From NCBI GenBank assembly GCA_033032865.1, contig JAWHQI010000266.1, positions 2,083,501-2,147,500 on the forward strand: DNA of 64,000 bases, in the 5' to 3' direction. The notes under the pieces were generated by a model, which saw nothing but the letters and a program-made list of their open reading frames with translations, was not told the DNA's origin and did no database searches. Source of the stretch: Dactylorhiza incarnata (lineage: Eukaryota; Streptophyta; Magnoliopsida; Asparagales; Orchidaceae). A program made the position numbers and the translations under genes. Below, piece after piece: positions 23,012 to 34,404 of the stretch (position 1 is its first letter; every line of letters begins with the position of its first letter).

Positions 23012-23439
23012 GGGTGCTGTTATAAGCAAACCCTCTTTGGTTGCTAACAAACCAATTTCTATGAGTTATTACGCGCCTTTTAAAAATACGCTTTGTACAT
23101 GCATTTAGGAAAAGTATTCAACGCAAAAATTGTAGATCTCATCTAGATCTACAACTTTCGTGTTGAACACTTTTCCTAAAAATGCACGCACAAGGCCCTA
23201 AAATCGCCCTGATCGTAACTTTTGTGAATTTTTGAAAATAACAAGAAAATACGTCTTGTACATGCATTTTTAGGAAAAGTGTTCAACACGAAAGTTGTAG
23301 ATCTCGACGAGATCTACAATTTTCGTGTTGAACACTTTTCCTAAAAATGCATGTACAAAACGTATTTTCAAAATACGTGTAATAACTCATAGAAATTGGT
23401 TTGCTAGCAACCAAAAAGGGTTTGCTTATAACAGCACCC
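23012..23439. mobile_element. MITE, 428 bp, with nested hairpins
   Basis: Terminal inverted repeats of about 64 bp begin GGGTGCTGTTATAAGCAAAC, with about three mismatches between arms. The 8-bp duplication ATATTTAA flanks it (23004-23011 and 23440-23447). Inside are two further long hairpins, 23101-23186 and 23255-23362, which share one arm sequence (AGGAAAAGTGTTCAACACGA...), so the element holds four copies of it in alternating orientation. No ORF. An 8-bp duplication fits hAT and the long termini fit Mutator; the family is undecided. Confidence 0.88.
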
Positions 23440-23447
23440 ATATTTAA

Positions 23448-23957
23448 TGGCAGTGGCGTTTTTGTCCAAACTCACTGGAGCAAAACTCCATTTCAATCGG
23501 TCCTTAAGTTTAGTCAAATCAGACATTACTTAATCTAAGTATAGACCAACCAATTATAAGCAATAGCCAGCTTCAAATATCAAGGAAACAAGGCTTCTAA
23601 ATTTGAGGATCTCGGATCCATTTCCGCCACTAAAAGGGCGGGATGATGCGCCCTCACACTGCCCACCCCACGGAGCATGTGCGGCGGCCACTGCTCGGCA
23701 CGGGAAACAGCAGGTCACTGTTATTTTCAAAGCGCTTGCTCAAGGTCATATTCAGCTGACCCCTGCATTTTGGAGAAGCGGCCCCAAATGGGGCCAAAAT
23801 TTTAGCAAGACATGAAAAATACAGTTAAAAGCAACACAAAAATATGATAACGGTCTGGCAATATTATGCCCATTTGTTCGAAAATTTTACAAAAAAAAAA
23901 GACCACAGTTCAGTTTCATTTAAGAGAAATAGGATGCAAATAAATAATTTAAAAAAT
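23448..23957. other. Flank and possible 3' UTR of the Pcc1 gene
   Basis: No domain is recognised. The right part, just before 23958, is downstream of the Pcc1 stop codon on the minus strand and could hold its 3' UTR. Confidence 0.3.
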
Positions 23958-24485
23958 TTATGATTTGACAATGTTCGGGGCATAGTCTTCGAAAATTTTG
24001 GTGGCAAGGATCAGGAGATCAACAAATGAGCTGAACGATGAACGCAGAAACCTCGCCTCCACTGCTTCAAATCGCCTGAAGCACAGAGAGTAGCTTTTAA
24101 GAATATCAATGGACTGTAAACAATCTGAACATGAATAAGTTCGGGTTTTGCTCGGTTCGATTCGCAAACAAGCGGGTAAATAACACGGAAAAAAGGTCGA
24201 TCAATAAAAATCGAATGCATAGACCTCAGTTGTTACGAAGTGATAAAAAATAAAGTAACCTAGCTAATTGAAGATTAAATACTCACACTTTTAGTTTACC
24301 ATCAGATATGCAGATTTGCCTCTTAACCTTGTCTGGCTGCAACTGTAAAATCCGAAGTTGCTAAAAAGATTTCTCAAAATTCAACCAAGAACAATATGTT
24401 TTAGCTTCCAACCTCTTTATCAACATCTAATGCTGCAAAGACAATGGCAGCATGCTCCTGTGATTTGTAATCAACCTCAAACTCG
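23958..24485 (-). CDS. PCC1: KEOPS complex subunit Pcc1 (LAGE3 family), 3' three exons
   Basis: Pcc1 is the small dimerising subunit of the KEOPS/EKC complex, which makes the t6A modification of tRNAs decoding ANN codons. Three minus-strand exons join in frame: 24485-24413 (EFEVDYKSQEHAAIVFAALD...), 24342-24287 (LQPDKVKRQICISDGKLK) and 24075-23958 (RFEAVEARFLRSSFSSFVDL..., stop). All junctions have AG acceptors (TTTTACAG, TTTTACAG, GCTTCAG) and GT donors (GAG/GTTGG, AAGT/GTGAGT). The about 81 residues cover most of the family's Pcc1 domain, usually around 90-110 residues in plants. The first exon with the start codon is missing: none is seen in the 230 bp before the CRM element at 24721. The insertion may lie in intron 1, or this may be a gene fragment. 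No stop or frameshift is present in the visible exons. Confidence 0.82.
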
Positions 24486-24715
24486 CTGTAAAATGAAAAT
24501 CTTTATCAGACCAAAATAAATGAGGCTGAATCATTATACATTATATGCGTATAGTTATTAGGGAGTGCAACCAAGGGCGCCAAAGTTAAGATTAATATAC
24601 GCAGAATTTTTAATTCTGCATTTTGGGTCCTGGATGCTAGATGATCGCACAATCATAAAATCATTGTGAACGATCATCCCGGACTTAAAAATCTAGCTTA
24701 TGCTTATAGGTGAGG
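24486..24715. other. Presumed Pcc1 intron and flank
   Basis: AT-rich sequence upstream of the first visible Pcc1 exon; no start codon with an open frame and donor is visible. Confidence 0.4.
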
Positions 24716-25016
24716 GTAAATGATGGCGACGACGGCCCTCAACATGAAGATGGTGACGACGGCAGTTTTCCATCCAAGGATTCACGCCATCGCCGCTACA
24801 ACCTTCGCCCGCGCCGCCGGCTTGAAAACTAATAGTTATCATAATTTGATTATAATTATTAGTTTATTTTTATCATGTATTAATGATTGGGACTTTAGTA
24901 TTTTTAGTTTCATACATGAACATTTAGATTTAACATTTTGATTTGGCCTGCATTTAGCCAAATCTATTTGGTTTTTTAATTTTGGGCTGCATATAGCCCC
25001 CCTTGTTGTAAGGCCC

Positions 25017-25023
25017 TATATAA
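25017..25023 (+). promoter_or_regulatory. CRM LTR TATA box
   Basis: CCCTATATAAGG, repeated in the 3' LTR (TATATAA at 31454-31460). Confidence 0.6.
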
Positions 25024-25121
25024 GGTCATATGTTGGAGAATGCAGATTTTGATGAAAAGAAAACAAAGCCCTAATTTTTCTCTCTAGCTGCAGCCAATCC
25101 CTCTTCCTCTCCCTCTTCACC

Positions 25122-25249
25122 GCTCCCTCTCTTTTCTCTCGATCGGCAAGGAGGCCGACCCTAACTCTCCCTCTCTTTTCTCTCGATCAGCAAGGAGGCC
25201 GACCCTATCTCTCCTTCTCTTCCTCTCGATCGACCAAGGAGGCCGCCCC
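25122..25249 (+). repeat. 44-bp tandem repeat in CRM LTR, three copies
   Basis: Copies of CTCGATCGGCAAGGAGGCC are spaced 44 and 43 bp. The same array is in the 3' LTR at about 31555-31680. Confidence 0.85.
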
Positions 25250-26127
25250 CCCCCCCCCCCTCTAGTCCTCGTGGTCGCCCCTCTCGCTCTTCCCCCTCGC
25301 TGGTTCGGCGCCCCCCCCCCCCCCTTAGCGCCGCCCCCTCTCGTCTTCCCCTCTCAGGTTCGGCGCTCCCCCACCATAGTGCCGCCCCTCTCCCCTCCTC
25401 CCCTCAAGCTTGGCCGACCACCTCTCTCTCCCCCCCCCACTCTCATTCTCAACGAGAAATCTACCCTACCCTTTGGCCGACCCCTCTCCATCCCCCACTC
25501 CACTTGAAAGTACTCAGCCACCCCTCCTCCCCCAAGCAAGGTGTGACCGTGGAATCGTTGGCGGCGTGAAAGCGAAGACGGCGTTCAAATCTCACTTCGG
25601 CGACGACAACTCCGGCGGATTTGTGGGAGAACGAACGGGCTTTCGTGTGCTTGAGGCCAATCCTAACTCAAGCGGGGTAACGAACTATCCACTTGTGTGA
25701 TTCTCTTCTTGGTAGATCATGTGGTGGAACTTTGTGGCGTGATCTTCGTATCACCGTTGATTTTTCGTGGTTTCTTCATTCCGATTTGCATTTGCATCCT
25801 TTCTTTTTATTTTCGAAGGGGTTTGGCGAGCCCCGCTTCTTGTTGGGAGAGATCACCATTTTTCGAATCGTTATTTTCGGGGATCTCTTTTGGTACAACG
25901 CATAGCTCGTTCGGACCGGGTGGGTCCTTTTGCTTGATCAAACATTGGCTCATCGCCCTTGGGAGATCTCAAGAGGTTTGGCAACCTTCGGTGGCAAGAG
26001 TTTCTCCTTGCCTAGTCCGGTGCACTTGCACTGTGCGGCTTGCATTTGCATCATTCTTCTTTAGTCTCGCGCGGTTAATTAGTTATGATACGAGTGGGCG
26101 TTGTGAGCGTAGTATCCTACATCAATT

Positions 26128-26139
26128 TGGTATCAGAGC
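26128..26139 (+). promoter_or_regulatory. CRM primer binding site (initiator Met tRNA)
   Basis: TGGTATCAGAGC, 3 nt after the 5' LTR end. Confidence 0.93.
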
Positions 26140-26384
26140 CAGGTTAGCGTCGATTTCTTAATTGACACTTTCCTATAGGTCTCTTGTTCGTCGGCACTCA
26201 CCACCGTCCCACGTTAGCGTTGTCAAAATCAAACAAAAAAATCAAAAAAAAAAATTTACATTCTACATATTATTTTCTTTGAGAAAATCAAAAAAAAAAA
26301 ATTTATCTTTCCATCCTAGTTAGGCGGAAACCTCGGCGTCTTTCATAAAATTTTCTGATCAGGGGTGTTTTAGGTTCTAGTTGC

Positions 26385-29132
26385 ATGCGTACAAGATTTG
26401 GCACGGAGTATCCTTCGTCCTCCTCCCACATGACGGACGAGCCGGATACCGGTGGCGGTCCAACACCGATTGATGAACTCCGCCAGGAGTTTACCGATCA
26501 GTTGACGGACATTCGGGAAATGCTTCATGAAATGAGAGTCGCCATCACGGCCGCTCAAAATCCTGCAGCCCGACATCGGGGTGACGGACTTTTCCCCAAT
26601 CACAACGTTCCGGATCAGGCACCTCCGAATACGGCAGCCCAACCACGAGGCGAGGGAATTAATAACGCTGAACGTGCCCCGCGGGCTCTGAACGGGTTCG
26701 ACATTACTAAAGCCGTCCGGATCAAACCACCATCATATGATGGATTGGGCGACCCGCAGGTTTTCTTGGATTGTATCACAGAAATCGAGTGTTACTTCCA
26801 GTGGCAGAACTTGACCGACGGGGATAAGGTGCGGGTAGCGCGCATGAAACTGTTAGGTAGAGCCAAGTCTTTTTGGCTGAATGAGGAAAGGCGTCTAGGT
26901 GCGGGGGAAGGGTTACCTCCCATTGGTTGGGCGGGCATGAAGGCCTTGCTGACTGATCAGTACGTCCAGACCTATCATCGCACCCAAATGTTTGATGATT
27001 TGGCCTCCCTTAGGCAAGGTACACGTTCGGTCGCGGAATATATGGGTCTCCTGAAGGAGATGATGGTTCGTTGTGATGTTAGGGAAATGCCGGAGGTTAC
27101 CCTCTCTCGGTTTCGTAAGGGACTTAGCCCCGAAATACAGGGCAAGCTCCTCCGTTATGGGCACACTGACCTGAACACCACCTATAACGTCGCGTTGGAC
27201 ATCGAAAAACACTTGGATCACAAGTCCAAATCGCGTTCGTTCCAAAGAGGGAAGTCCATCTTAGGAGCCCCTCCACTTGTCACGAAGGATAAGGGGAAGT
27301 TTTGATCCACCGATTCGAACTCCGTCGTTATCACCGCTAGGAATACGCGTAACCCATCCGGAGAGCGCGTGCCCGTGGGTCGGATTAGCAAAACGAACGC
27401 TTCTTGTTTTAGTTGTGGGGTTCAAGGGCACTACGCTAGTGAATGCCCTACTAAGGCCAAGCCCCTAGCTTTGATGGGAGCTGAGGATGACTCAACCGAG
27501 CTCGAATATGAGGCCGGTAATGAGTCCGAATCGGAAGGAGTGTCGAGTGACATTGATGATGATGCTAACATGATGGTCATGCGATGTATTTTAGCCACCC
27601 CGCGTACGGCCGACGATTGGAATAGGACGAACATATTTTCGTTAAATTTTAAGAGCGGAGAGAAGTGGTGCAAGCTCATCATTGATAGCGGAAGCTGCAT
27701 GAATGTCATTTCGTAGAATGCGGTAGTCCGGATGAAACTGACCACTAAACCACACCCTCAACCATATAAGGTGGCATGGGTTAACAAAACAACCCTTCCA
27801 GTTACTCGTCGTTGTTTGGTACCGCTCACCATCAAAGCCTATTCGGAAAGGGTTTGGTGCGACGTCATCCCCATGGATGCAAATCACGTGTTGCTTGGTC
27901 GCCCGTGGCTTTATGACCATGACGTAACCCACTTTGGGCGAGCCAATACTTACGAGTTCAAGTTTACGGGCAAGACCGTTACCTTGAAACCATCCCCACC
28001 TAAGGACCCCTCTAGCGCCTCGAAGGACACAATTGTGCCCGTAGAGAAGAAGACCTTAAGTTTACTAGGCAAAAAGGAGTTCGCCCGCCAATCCTTCTTG
28101 GATGGTGTCCTGTATGCCTTAGTTTGCCTTCAGGTTAAGGAGGACGCACCGTTGTTTGAGAACTTACCCCCCGTGTTACGACACATGTTAGAAGAGTTTC
28201 AGGATGTCTACCCGGAGGAGTTACCTCCTACGCTACCCCCATTGCGAGACATCCAACATGCGATAGACTTCGTCCCGGGCTCTTCTTTACCCAACCTACC
28301 CCACTATCGCTTAAATCCGTCTGCCCACTTGGAACTACAAAAACAAATTTCAGATTTGTTAGAAAGGAGATTTATCCGCCATAGCAAGAGCCCGTGTGCC
28401 GTACCGGCTTTGCTCGCGCCTAAGAAAGACGGCTCGTGGAGGATGTGCGTTGATAGTCGAGCCATTAATAAAATTACAATTAAATACCGGTTTCCTATCC
28501 CGCGATTGGACGACTTGTTGGACATGTTAGCCGGAGCCACGATCTTTTCCAAGTTGGATCTTAGGAGTGGCTACCATCAGATTAGAATTCGGGAAGGTGA
28601 TGAGTGGAAAACGGCATTTAAATCTAAGGAAGGGCTTTACGAGTGGTTAGTGATGCCTTTTGGGTTGTCCAATGCCCCCAGCACATTTTCTCAGATGATG
28701 ACTCACGTTTTCCAACCATACATGGGCAAATTTATAGTGGTTTATTTCGATGACATCCTCATCTTTAGCACGTCAACTAGTGATCATGAAGCGCATTTGA
28801 GGACTATTCTAGAGACGTTACGTGCAGAGAGGCTATTCGTTAACATAAAAAAATTCACCTTCTATGTTACGTCGGTAGAGTTCCTTGGGTACATTGTGAG
28901 TTCGAAAGGGATTTTGGTGGACCCAATAAAGGTCCAAGACATTCGTGATTGGCCGGAACCGACCAACATTAGGGACGTTAGGAGCTTCCACGGTCTAGCT
29001 ACCTTTTATCGCCGTTTTATTCGTAATTTTAGCAGCATCATGGCACCCATCACCGAGTGGCAAGTGCATGAAAAAGGGCGATTTTACTTGGACAAAGTCG
29101 GCCGCCCAAGCTTTCCAAACGATTACAGATAG
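26385..29132 (+). pseudogene. CRM gag-protease-reverse transcriptase, two nonsense codons
   Basis: The frame opens at the ATG at 26385 (MRTRFGTEYPSSSSHM). The gag domain covers about residues 100-290 (PPSYDGLGDPQVFL, SVAEYMGLLKEMM). An in-frame TGA at 27303-27305 follows. A CCHC knuckle CFSCGVQGHYASEC begins at 27405. The protease motif LIIDSGSCMNVIS ends at an in-frame TAG at 27714-27716. RT follows with [14 protein letters not shown] near 28550 and the catalytic YFDD at 28743-28754. The frame is lost near 29070 by a one-base change in an A run, and RNase H continues in another frame. Apart from these lesions the coding sequence is well preserved. Confidence 0.93.
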
Positions 29133-31269
29133 GATGTCGGAAGCGCCCCTATTGCGGTTACCCGATTTTAATAAAGTCTTTGAGTTATCATGTGACGCGT
29201 CGGGAGTCGGGATTGGAGGCGTCTTAAGTCAGGAGGGTCATCCCGTTGGTTACTTTAGTGAGAAATTGGCGGGTCCTAAATTAAATTATTCAAATTATGA
29301 CCGCGAATTTTATGCCGTGATACGTTGTCTCCAACATTGGCTGCACTACCTTCTCCCGAAGGAGTTCGTCATCCAATCCGATCATGAGGCCTTACGGTTT
29401 GTCAATTCCCAAAGCAAAGTCAGCCCCCGACACGCCAAGTGGGTCTCCTATCTTCAGGAGTACTCCTTTATTATCAAACATCTTAAGGGAACCCTCAACC
29501 GGGTGGCGGACGCCCTTAGTCGCGTCTCTTTATTATTGACCACGTTGGAGGTAAAAGTCATCGGATTTGACCGCATTAAGGATGAGTATGTCAATTGTCC
29601 GGATTTTAAAGAGTTCTATCTTTCCACGCAAGGCGAAGCGCCCACGACCATTTCCGCGTATTATATTCGTGACGGCTACCTATTTTGGCATGCCAAACTT
29701 TGTATCCCACGTTCATCTCTTCGTAATTTCATAGTGTGGGAGTTGCATAGTGGCGGTCTAGGCGGTCATTTTGGGCGTGACAAGACCATTACATTAGTGG
29801 AGGACAAGTTCTATTGGTCGGGTCTTAAGTCCACGGTGCACAAAATCGTAAGTAGTTGCCGAACGTGCCAATTGGCTAAGGGTAGTAAAACGAATACGGG
29901 GCTTTAAACCCCCCTTCCGATTCCCTCCGTCCCATGGGAGGACATTAGTATGGACTTTGTTCTCGGTCTTCCGGTTACCTTCCGTCGCAATGACTCCATT
30001 CTAGTGGTCGTTGATCGGTTTTCCAAAATGGCCTATTTTATTCCGGGTAATAAGACCGATGACGCTTCCCACGTCGCTAAGTTATTTTTTAAGGAAGTAG
30101 TGGGGCACCGGGGCGTTCCTAAGTCTATAGTCTCTGATCGGGATGTGAAGTTCACTAGTTATTTCTGGAAAACCCTTTGGCGGATCATGGGCACGAAGCT
30201 CTTGTTTTCATCCGCCTACCATCCACAGACGGATGGGCAAACTGAGGTAGTGAATCGGAGTTTGGGTAGTCTTTTACGTTGTCTCGTTGGTGAACATAAG
30301 GGCACGTGGGATCTCATACTTCCCCACGCTCAATTAGCTTATAATAACTCTAAAAATCGGTCCACCGGTTTATCTCCAAATGAGATTGTGCACGGATACA
30401 AAGCGCCGGTGCCACTTGACTTAGTTCCGTTACCTCCATCCTACAAGTCGAGTCAATTTGCACAGGATTTTGCCTCTCATATTCACGAATTGCATAAGCA
30501 TGTTAAGGATACGCTCGCTACTCAATACGCCTCTTACCAATTGCACGCTAACACCCATCGGAGAGAATCCCCTTTGAAAGTGGGTGATTTGGTTATGGTT
30601 CGTCTTGTCCCTGAACGGATGCCTTCGGGCACCATAAAGAAGTTGGCTAATAGGCGAGCGGGCCCGTTTCGTATTATAAAAAGATTAGGAGATAATGCAT
30701 TTCTATTGGAGCTACCTACTGATTGGGGAATCTCCCCTGTTTTCAACGTGTCGGAATTAACGCTGTTTAAGTCTCCACCGCATGATTTATTTGTCTTCCC
30801 GTTTAATTCCACACCATGTTCTAATGGGTTGGGGGGTGAGATGGAGCCTAGTTCGTCTTCTTCCACGGTCCCCACCGGAGGTACGTCGTTTGATGTTGGG
30901 ATTTGTTCTTCTGATTTGCCTAACGCTTTTCCAAGATTTCCCCGTACCACTTTTGTGCCTGAAAGGATTCTCCGAGACGAAGTGCTCCCCTCTCCCAGTG
31001 GTGACATTCAACGCTACTTGATTCGCTGGCGTGATCGACCGGCCTCTGATGACTCGTGGCTTCCGGAGTCGGAGGTGGCTCTGTTGGATGATGCTCTCCT
31101 CCGCCGCTACGTTCGAGGCGACTCATCGGTGATGAGTACTTTTGAGCGGGGGAGGATTGATGGCGACGACGGCCCTCAACATGAAGATGGTGACGACGGC
31201 AGTTTTCCAACCAAGGATTCACGCCATCGCCGCTACAACCTTCGCCCGCGCCGCCGGCTTGAAAACTAA
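29068..31269 (+). pseudogene. CRM RNase H-integrase-chromodomain, one nonsense codon
   Basis: RNase H shows LSCDASGVGIGG near 29185, YFSEKLAGP and QSDHEALRF. The integrase zinc domain has the H-H-C-C pattern (ELHSGGLGGHFG, CRTCQLAKG). A TAA at 29905-29907 interrupts the frame between the zinc domain and the core. The core keeps SMDFVLGLP, VSDRDVKF and QTDGQTEVVNRS, the D-D-E residues. The C-terminus carries a chromodomain-like block (YLIRWRDRPASDDSWLPESE, about 31015-31075) and a basic end (RRYNLRPRRRLEN). The last 112 bp of coding lie inside the 3' LTR, an arrangement known for CRM-type chromoviruses, where the C-terminus is the putative targeting domain. Confidence 0.93.
31144..31157 (+). 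promoter_or_regulatory. CRM polypurine tract
   Basis: GAGCGGGGGAGGAT directly precedes the 3' LTR and is itself part of the pol reading frame. Confidence 0.85.
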
Positions 31270-32547
31270 TAGTTATAATAATTTGATTATAATTATTAGT
31301 TTATTTTTATCATGTATTAATGATTGGGACTTTAGTATTTTTAGTTTCATGCATGAACATTTAGATTTGACATTTTGATTTGGCCTGCATTTAGCCAAAT
31401 CTATTTGGTTTTTTAATTTTGGGCCGCAAATAGCCCCCCTTGTTGTAAGGCCCTATATAAGGCCATATGTTGTTGGAGAATGCAGATTTTGATGAAAAGA
31501 AAACAAAGCCCTAATTTTTCTCTCTAGCTGCAGCCTCTCCCTCTTCACCGCTCCCTCTCTTTTCTCTCGATCGGCAAGGAGGCCGACCCTAACTCTCCCT
31601 CTCTTTTCTCTCGATCAGCAAGGAGGCCGACCCTATCTCTCCTTCTCTTCCTCTCGATCGACCAAGGAGGCCGCCCCCCCCCCCCCCTCTAGTCCTCGTG
31701 GTCGCCCCTCTCGCTCTTCCCCCTCGCTGGTTCGGCGCCCCCCCCCCCTAGCGCCGCCCCCTCTCGTCTTCCCCTCTCAGGTTCGGCGCTCCCCCACCAT
31801 AGTGCCGCCCCTCTCCCCTCCTCCCCTCAAGCTTGGCCGACCACCTCTCTCTCTCCCCCACTCTCATTCTCAACGAGAAATCTACCCTACCCTTTGGCCG
31901 ACCCCTCTCCATCCCCCACTCCACTTGGAAGTACTCGGCCACCCCTCCTCCCCCAAGCAAGGTGTGACCGTGGAATCGTTGGCGGCGTGAAAGCGAAGAC
32001 GGCGTTCAAATCTCACTTCGGCGACGACAACTCCGGCGGATTTGTGGGAGAACGAACGGGCTTTCGTGTGCTTGAGGCCAATCCTAACTCAAGCGGGGTA
32101 ACGAACTATCCACTTGTGTGATTCTCTTCTTGGTAGATCTTGTGGTGGAACTTTGTGGCGTGATCTTCGTATCACCGTTGATTTTTCGTGGTTTCTTCAT
32201 TCTGATTTGCATTTGCATCCTTTCTTTTTATTTTCGAAGGGGTTTGGCGAGCCCCGCTTCTTGTTGGGAGAGATCACCCATTTTTCGAATCGTTATTTTC
32301 GGGGGATCTCTTTTGGTACAACGCATAGCTCGTTCGGACCGGGTGGGTCCTTTTGCTTGATCAAACATTGGCTCATCGCCCTTGGGAGATCTCAAGAGGT
32401 TTGGCAACCTTCGGTGGCAAGAGTTTCTCCTTGCCTAGTCCGGTGCACTTGCACTGTGCGGCTTGCATTTGCATCATTCTTCTTTAGTCTCGCGTGGTTA
32501 ATTAGTTACGATACGAGTGGGCGGTGTGAGCGTAGTATCCTACATCA
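31158..32547 (+). repeat. CRM 3' LTR (1,390 bp)
   Basis: It matches the 5' LTR throughout, with indels in the C-runs, a shorter CT-rich stretch near 31530 and an extra GTT near 31470. It is followed by the GTAAA duplication. Confidence 0.95.
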
Positions 32548-32552
32548 GTAAA

Positions 32553-33071
32553 CCGATTTGTATTTCGACACTTGGATATTTATCTCATCCAACATGGACT
32601 ACCCAAATTGTCTCATGTGATTAAACAACCTCCCCTCTAGTGAGAGCACTTTGGCACAGGGTAGAGAAGTGAAAGTATACATTAAATAATATAAGACTAA
32701 GGTGCGGTGTTGGGAAATCATGATTAAACCCTAGAATGATGCAAGCAGACAAAAGTCGGATCTGACAGATTTGCAAATATTAATCAAGGCTCTGTTTGGG
32801 CCAGCTTTGGCAGATGAGAAAGCTGTTGTGAGAAAGAGTTCTGAGAATAGAGCTGTCAGAAAATCACTGATGAGAGAATTGCAGGGTGTTTGGAGAAATT
32901 GCTGATGTTGATGAGAAAGTTGTTTGAAATGATGTAATTGTTTGTTAGAACAACTTTCTGAAAGCTATTTTTTTTAATGATAAATTAATACATTTTTTCT
33001 AAAAAAAAAAACATGCTATAAAAAAAGAAATAACTATGATTATGGAATTTTCTAAATCTATTTTTAAATTT
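32553..33071. other. Truncated TE ends
   Basis: TGTTGGGAAATCATGATTAA at 32708 looks like the first ~80 bp of a Copia LTR. GGCTCTGTTTGGGCCAGC at 32788 resembles a PIF/Harbinger terminus, followed by about 200 bp of MITE-like sequence. Neither has a matching partner end in the window. Confidence 0.35.
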
Positions 33072-33318
33072 GTTTAAGATGGTTCGGACATGTACATAGG
33101 AGACCATTAGAGGCACCTGTTAGGCGTTGTGAGAGTTTAGTCACTAGACGCGGGAGGAGTAGACAAAAAAAGATTTGGAATGAAACTATAAGGAAAGATA
33201 TGATGTACTTAGGCATTAGTGAGACTATGATTAAAGATAGGGCGCAATGGCGACAGAGGATCCATATAGCCGACCCCACTATGGTGGGATAAAGGCTTGA
33301 CTGTTGTTGTTATTTTTA
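33072..33318 (+). pseudogene. LINE 3' tail (RTE-like), 5'-truncated
   Basis: The C-terminal end of a LINE reverse-transcriptase protein: [19 protein letters not shown], then [13 protein letters not shown] and [16 protein letters not shown], ending in a stop and a GTTGTTGTT tail. It is a close relative of the copy at 42322-42655 and is shorter, with a small deletion near 33150. The TTG-type tail and the C-terminal motif suggest the RTE clade. It is a dead 5'-truncated insertion. Confidence 0.75.
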
Positions 33319-33570
33319 AATTTGTATTAGAATCTGTCCATAAATTTTTTATCACTTCAGGGCACAAATCATGCAAAAAATAGCCCAAAATATATAAAAA
33401 TCATCACCAAAGTTCATATAAAACTTCAAGATAGCACCAGCTAATAGTTCTCTGAATAGACTCGTAGTTAAACTCCAAGATTGTTGTTGTCGAACATGTT
33501 ATGGGTCAGCTAAGAGATAGATGAATTAAAGATTAGTCAAGCATATCAGTTGTATAGTATGAAGATTATT
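33319..33570. other. No recognisable feature
   Basis: Flank between the LINE tail and the Tat-element region. Confidence 0.35.
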
Positions 33571-34300
33571 GTTGAAGCCAGGAAAATCCCTACTCCAAGT
33601 ATTCGGATCAATGCATCAATGCAGCCGAAGGTTACTTGTCCAGCGATCCAACTCGATGGCTTGACGGGCAACAATGAAGAAGATAAAAGAGCAACAACAA
33701 GACCCCAGGTGCTGCGACAGGGAGGTCCCACCACGTACCCAGAAGCTCAGAAGAGACTTCCCCTCCATAACAAAAAATGGCCGAGAAGGGTACGAGGAAG
33801 GCACCAACTTGACGAGTATCAAGAGTGACAGCCAAAGATGACGGGTCCAAGTCTTCGAAAATGGGGTTACGAAAGCTCAGTGAAAGGTGCAGTTCCTGGT
33901 ACCACTGGGGTCCTATTTATAGGAAAACCAAAGGGGAGAGAGGTCTTATTTATAGCCCAGCCCAACCCGGCGACTATGCGACATTGAGGGGATCTCTCCT
34001 GGATTCGGCGAGCATCGTCTATGGTAGCCCACCTGGCGAGTATGAGGGCTGCTCGCACATGCTCGCATATACTCGGTTAGGCCTTCTACTGTTCCTGTTG
34101 GCTGAGTTGCCTTTGATCTTTGACTCCTGGCTTCTGCTTTGACCTTTGACTCCTGGCTTCTGCTTTCACCTTTGACTTTGACTTCTGCTACGTGGCTTGA
34201 ATCAGGTCCTACCCTTGAAGAATACGGGTTGTACACAATCTCCGTTCTTTGCGAGCAACGAAGGAGCTCTGAAAGAAACATGCAACCCTTATTCGGCGAG
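33571..34300 (-). repeat. Probable 3' LTR of the minus-strand Tat element (ends uncertain)
   Basis: The segment is non-coding, has two minus-strand TATA boxes (CCTATAAATAGG at 33911-33922 and CTATAAATAAG near 33945-33956) and shares the GCGAGTAT/ACTCGC words that run through 34-38.9 kb. It sits where the 3' LTR of the minus-strand pol at 40.8-42.3 kb is expected. No second LTR is available to fix the ends. Confidence 0.4.
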
Positions 34301-34354
34301 CTGCTCCTGGCGAGTATCCGACCTGCTCGACATCAATCTGGCTGGCTCCGGGAC

Positions 34355-34364
34355 TATATATATA
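34355..34364 (+). promoter_or_regulatory. TATA box of opposite-strand unit 1
   Basis: GACTATATATATAGGGGGC lies 14-41 bp before the first ATGs (34378 and 34405) of a plus-strand coding region, opposite to the pol of the host element. Confidence 0.45.
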
Positions 34365-34404
34365 GGGGGCTCTTTTAATGGACTGCCTTTCTGAACTCGC
34401 ACGA

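Larger units (their letters stand above)
24721..26124 (+). repeat. CRM 5' LTR (1,404 bp)
   Basis: It begins TGATGGCGAC and ends CTACATCA. TATATAA at 25017-25023 is the likely promoter. The transcribed part contains three copies of a 44-bp unit with GATCGGCAAGGAGGCCGACC (about 25122-25249) and two C-runs (25247-25260 and 25309-25324). Confidence 0.95.
24721..32547 (+). mobile_element. Complete CRM-clade Gypsy chromovirus, 7,827 bp
   Basis: The 5' LTR (24721-26124) and 3' LTR (31158-32547) both run TGATGGCGACG...CCTACATCA. A GTAAA duplication flanks the element (24716-24720 and 32548-32552). A tRNA-Met primer site follows the 5' LTR and a polypurine tract precedes the 3' LTR. The reverse transcriptase is close to the CRM consensus ([40 protein letters not shown]). 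The polyprotein carries three nonsense codons and one frameshift, so it is inactive, but the LTRs differ mainly by small indels and scattered changes, which suggests a fairly recent insertion. It lies antisense to Pcc1. Confidence 0.96.

Noticed and set aside
25271..25700. Pro/Leu/Ser-rich frames in the CRM LTRs
   Set aside because: They are present in both LTRs, pass through C-runs of different length and show no domain.
32553..32710. Candidate first exon of Pcc1 right of the CRM element
   Set aside because: A short ATG frame exists on the minus strand, but it lacks a convincing donor and any similarity to Pcc1 N-termini.
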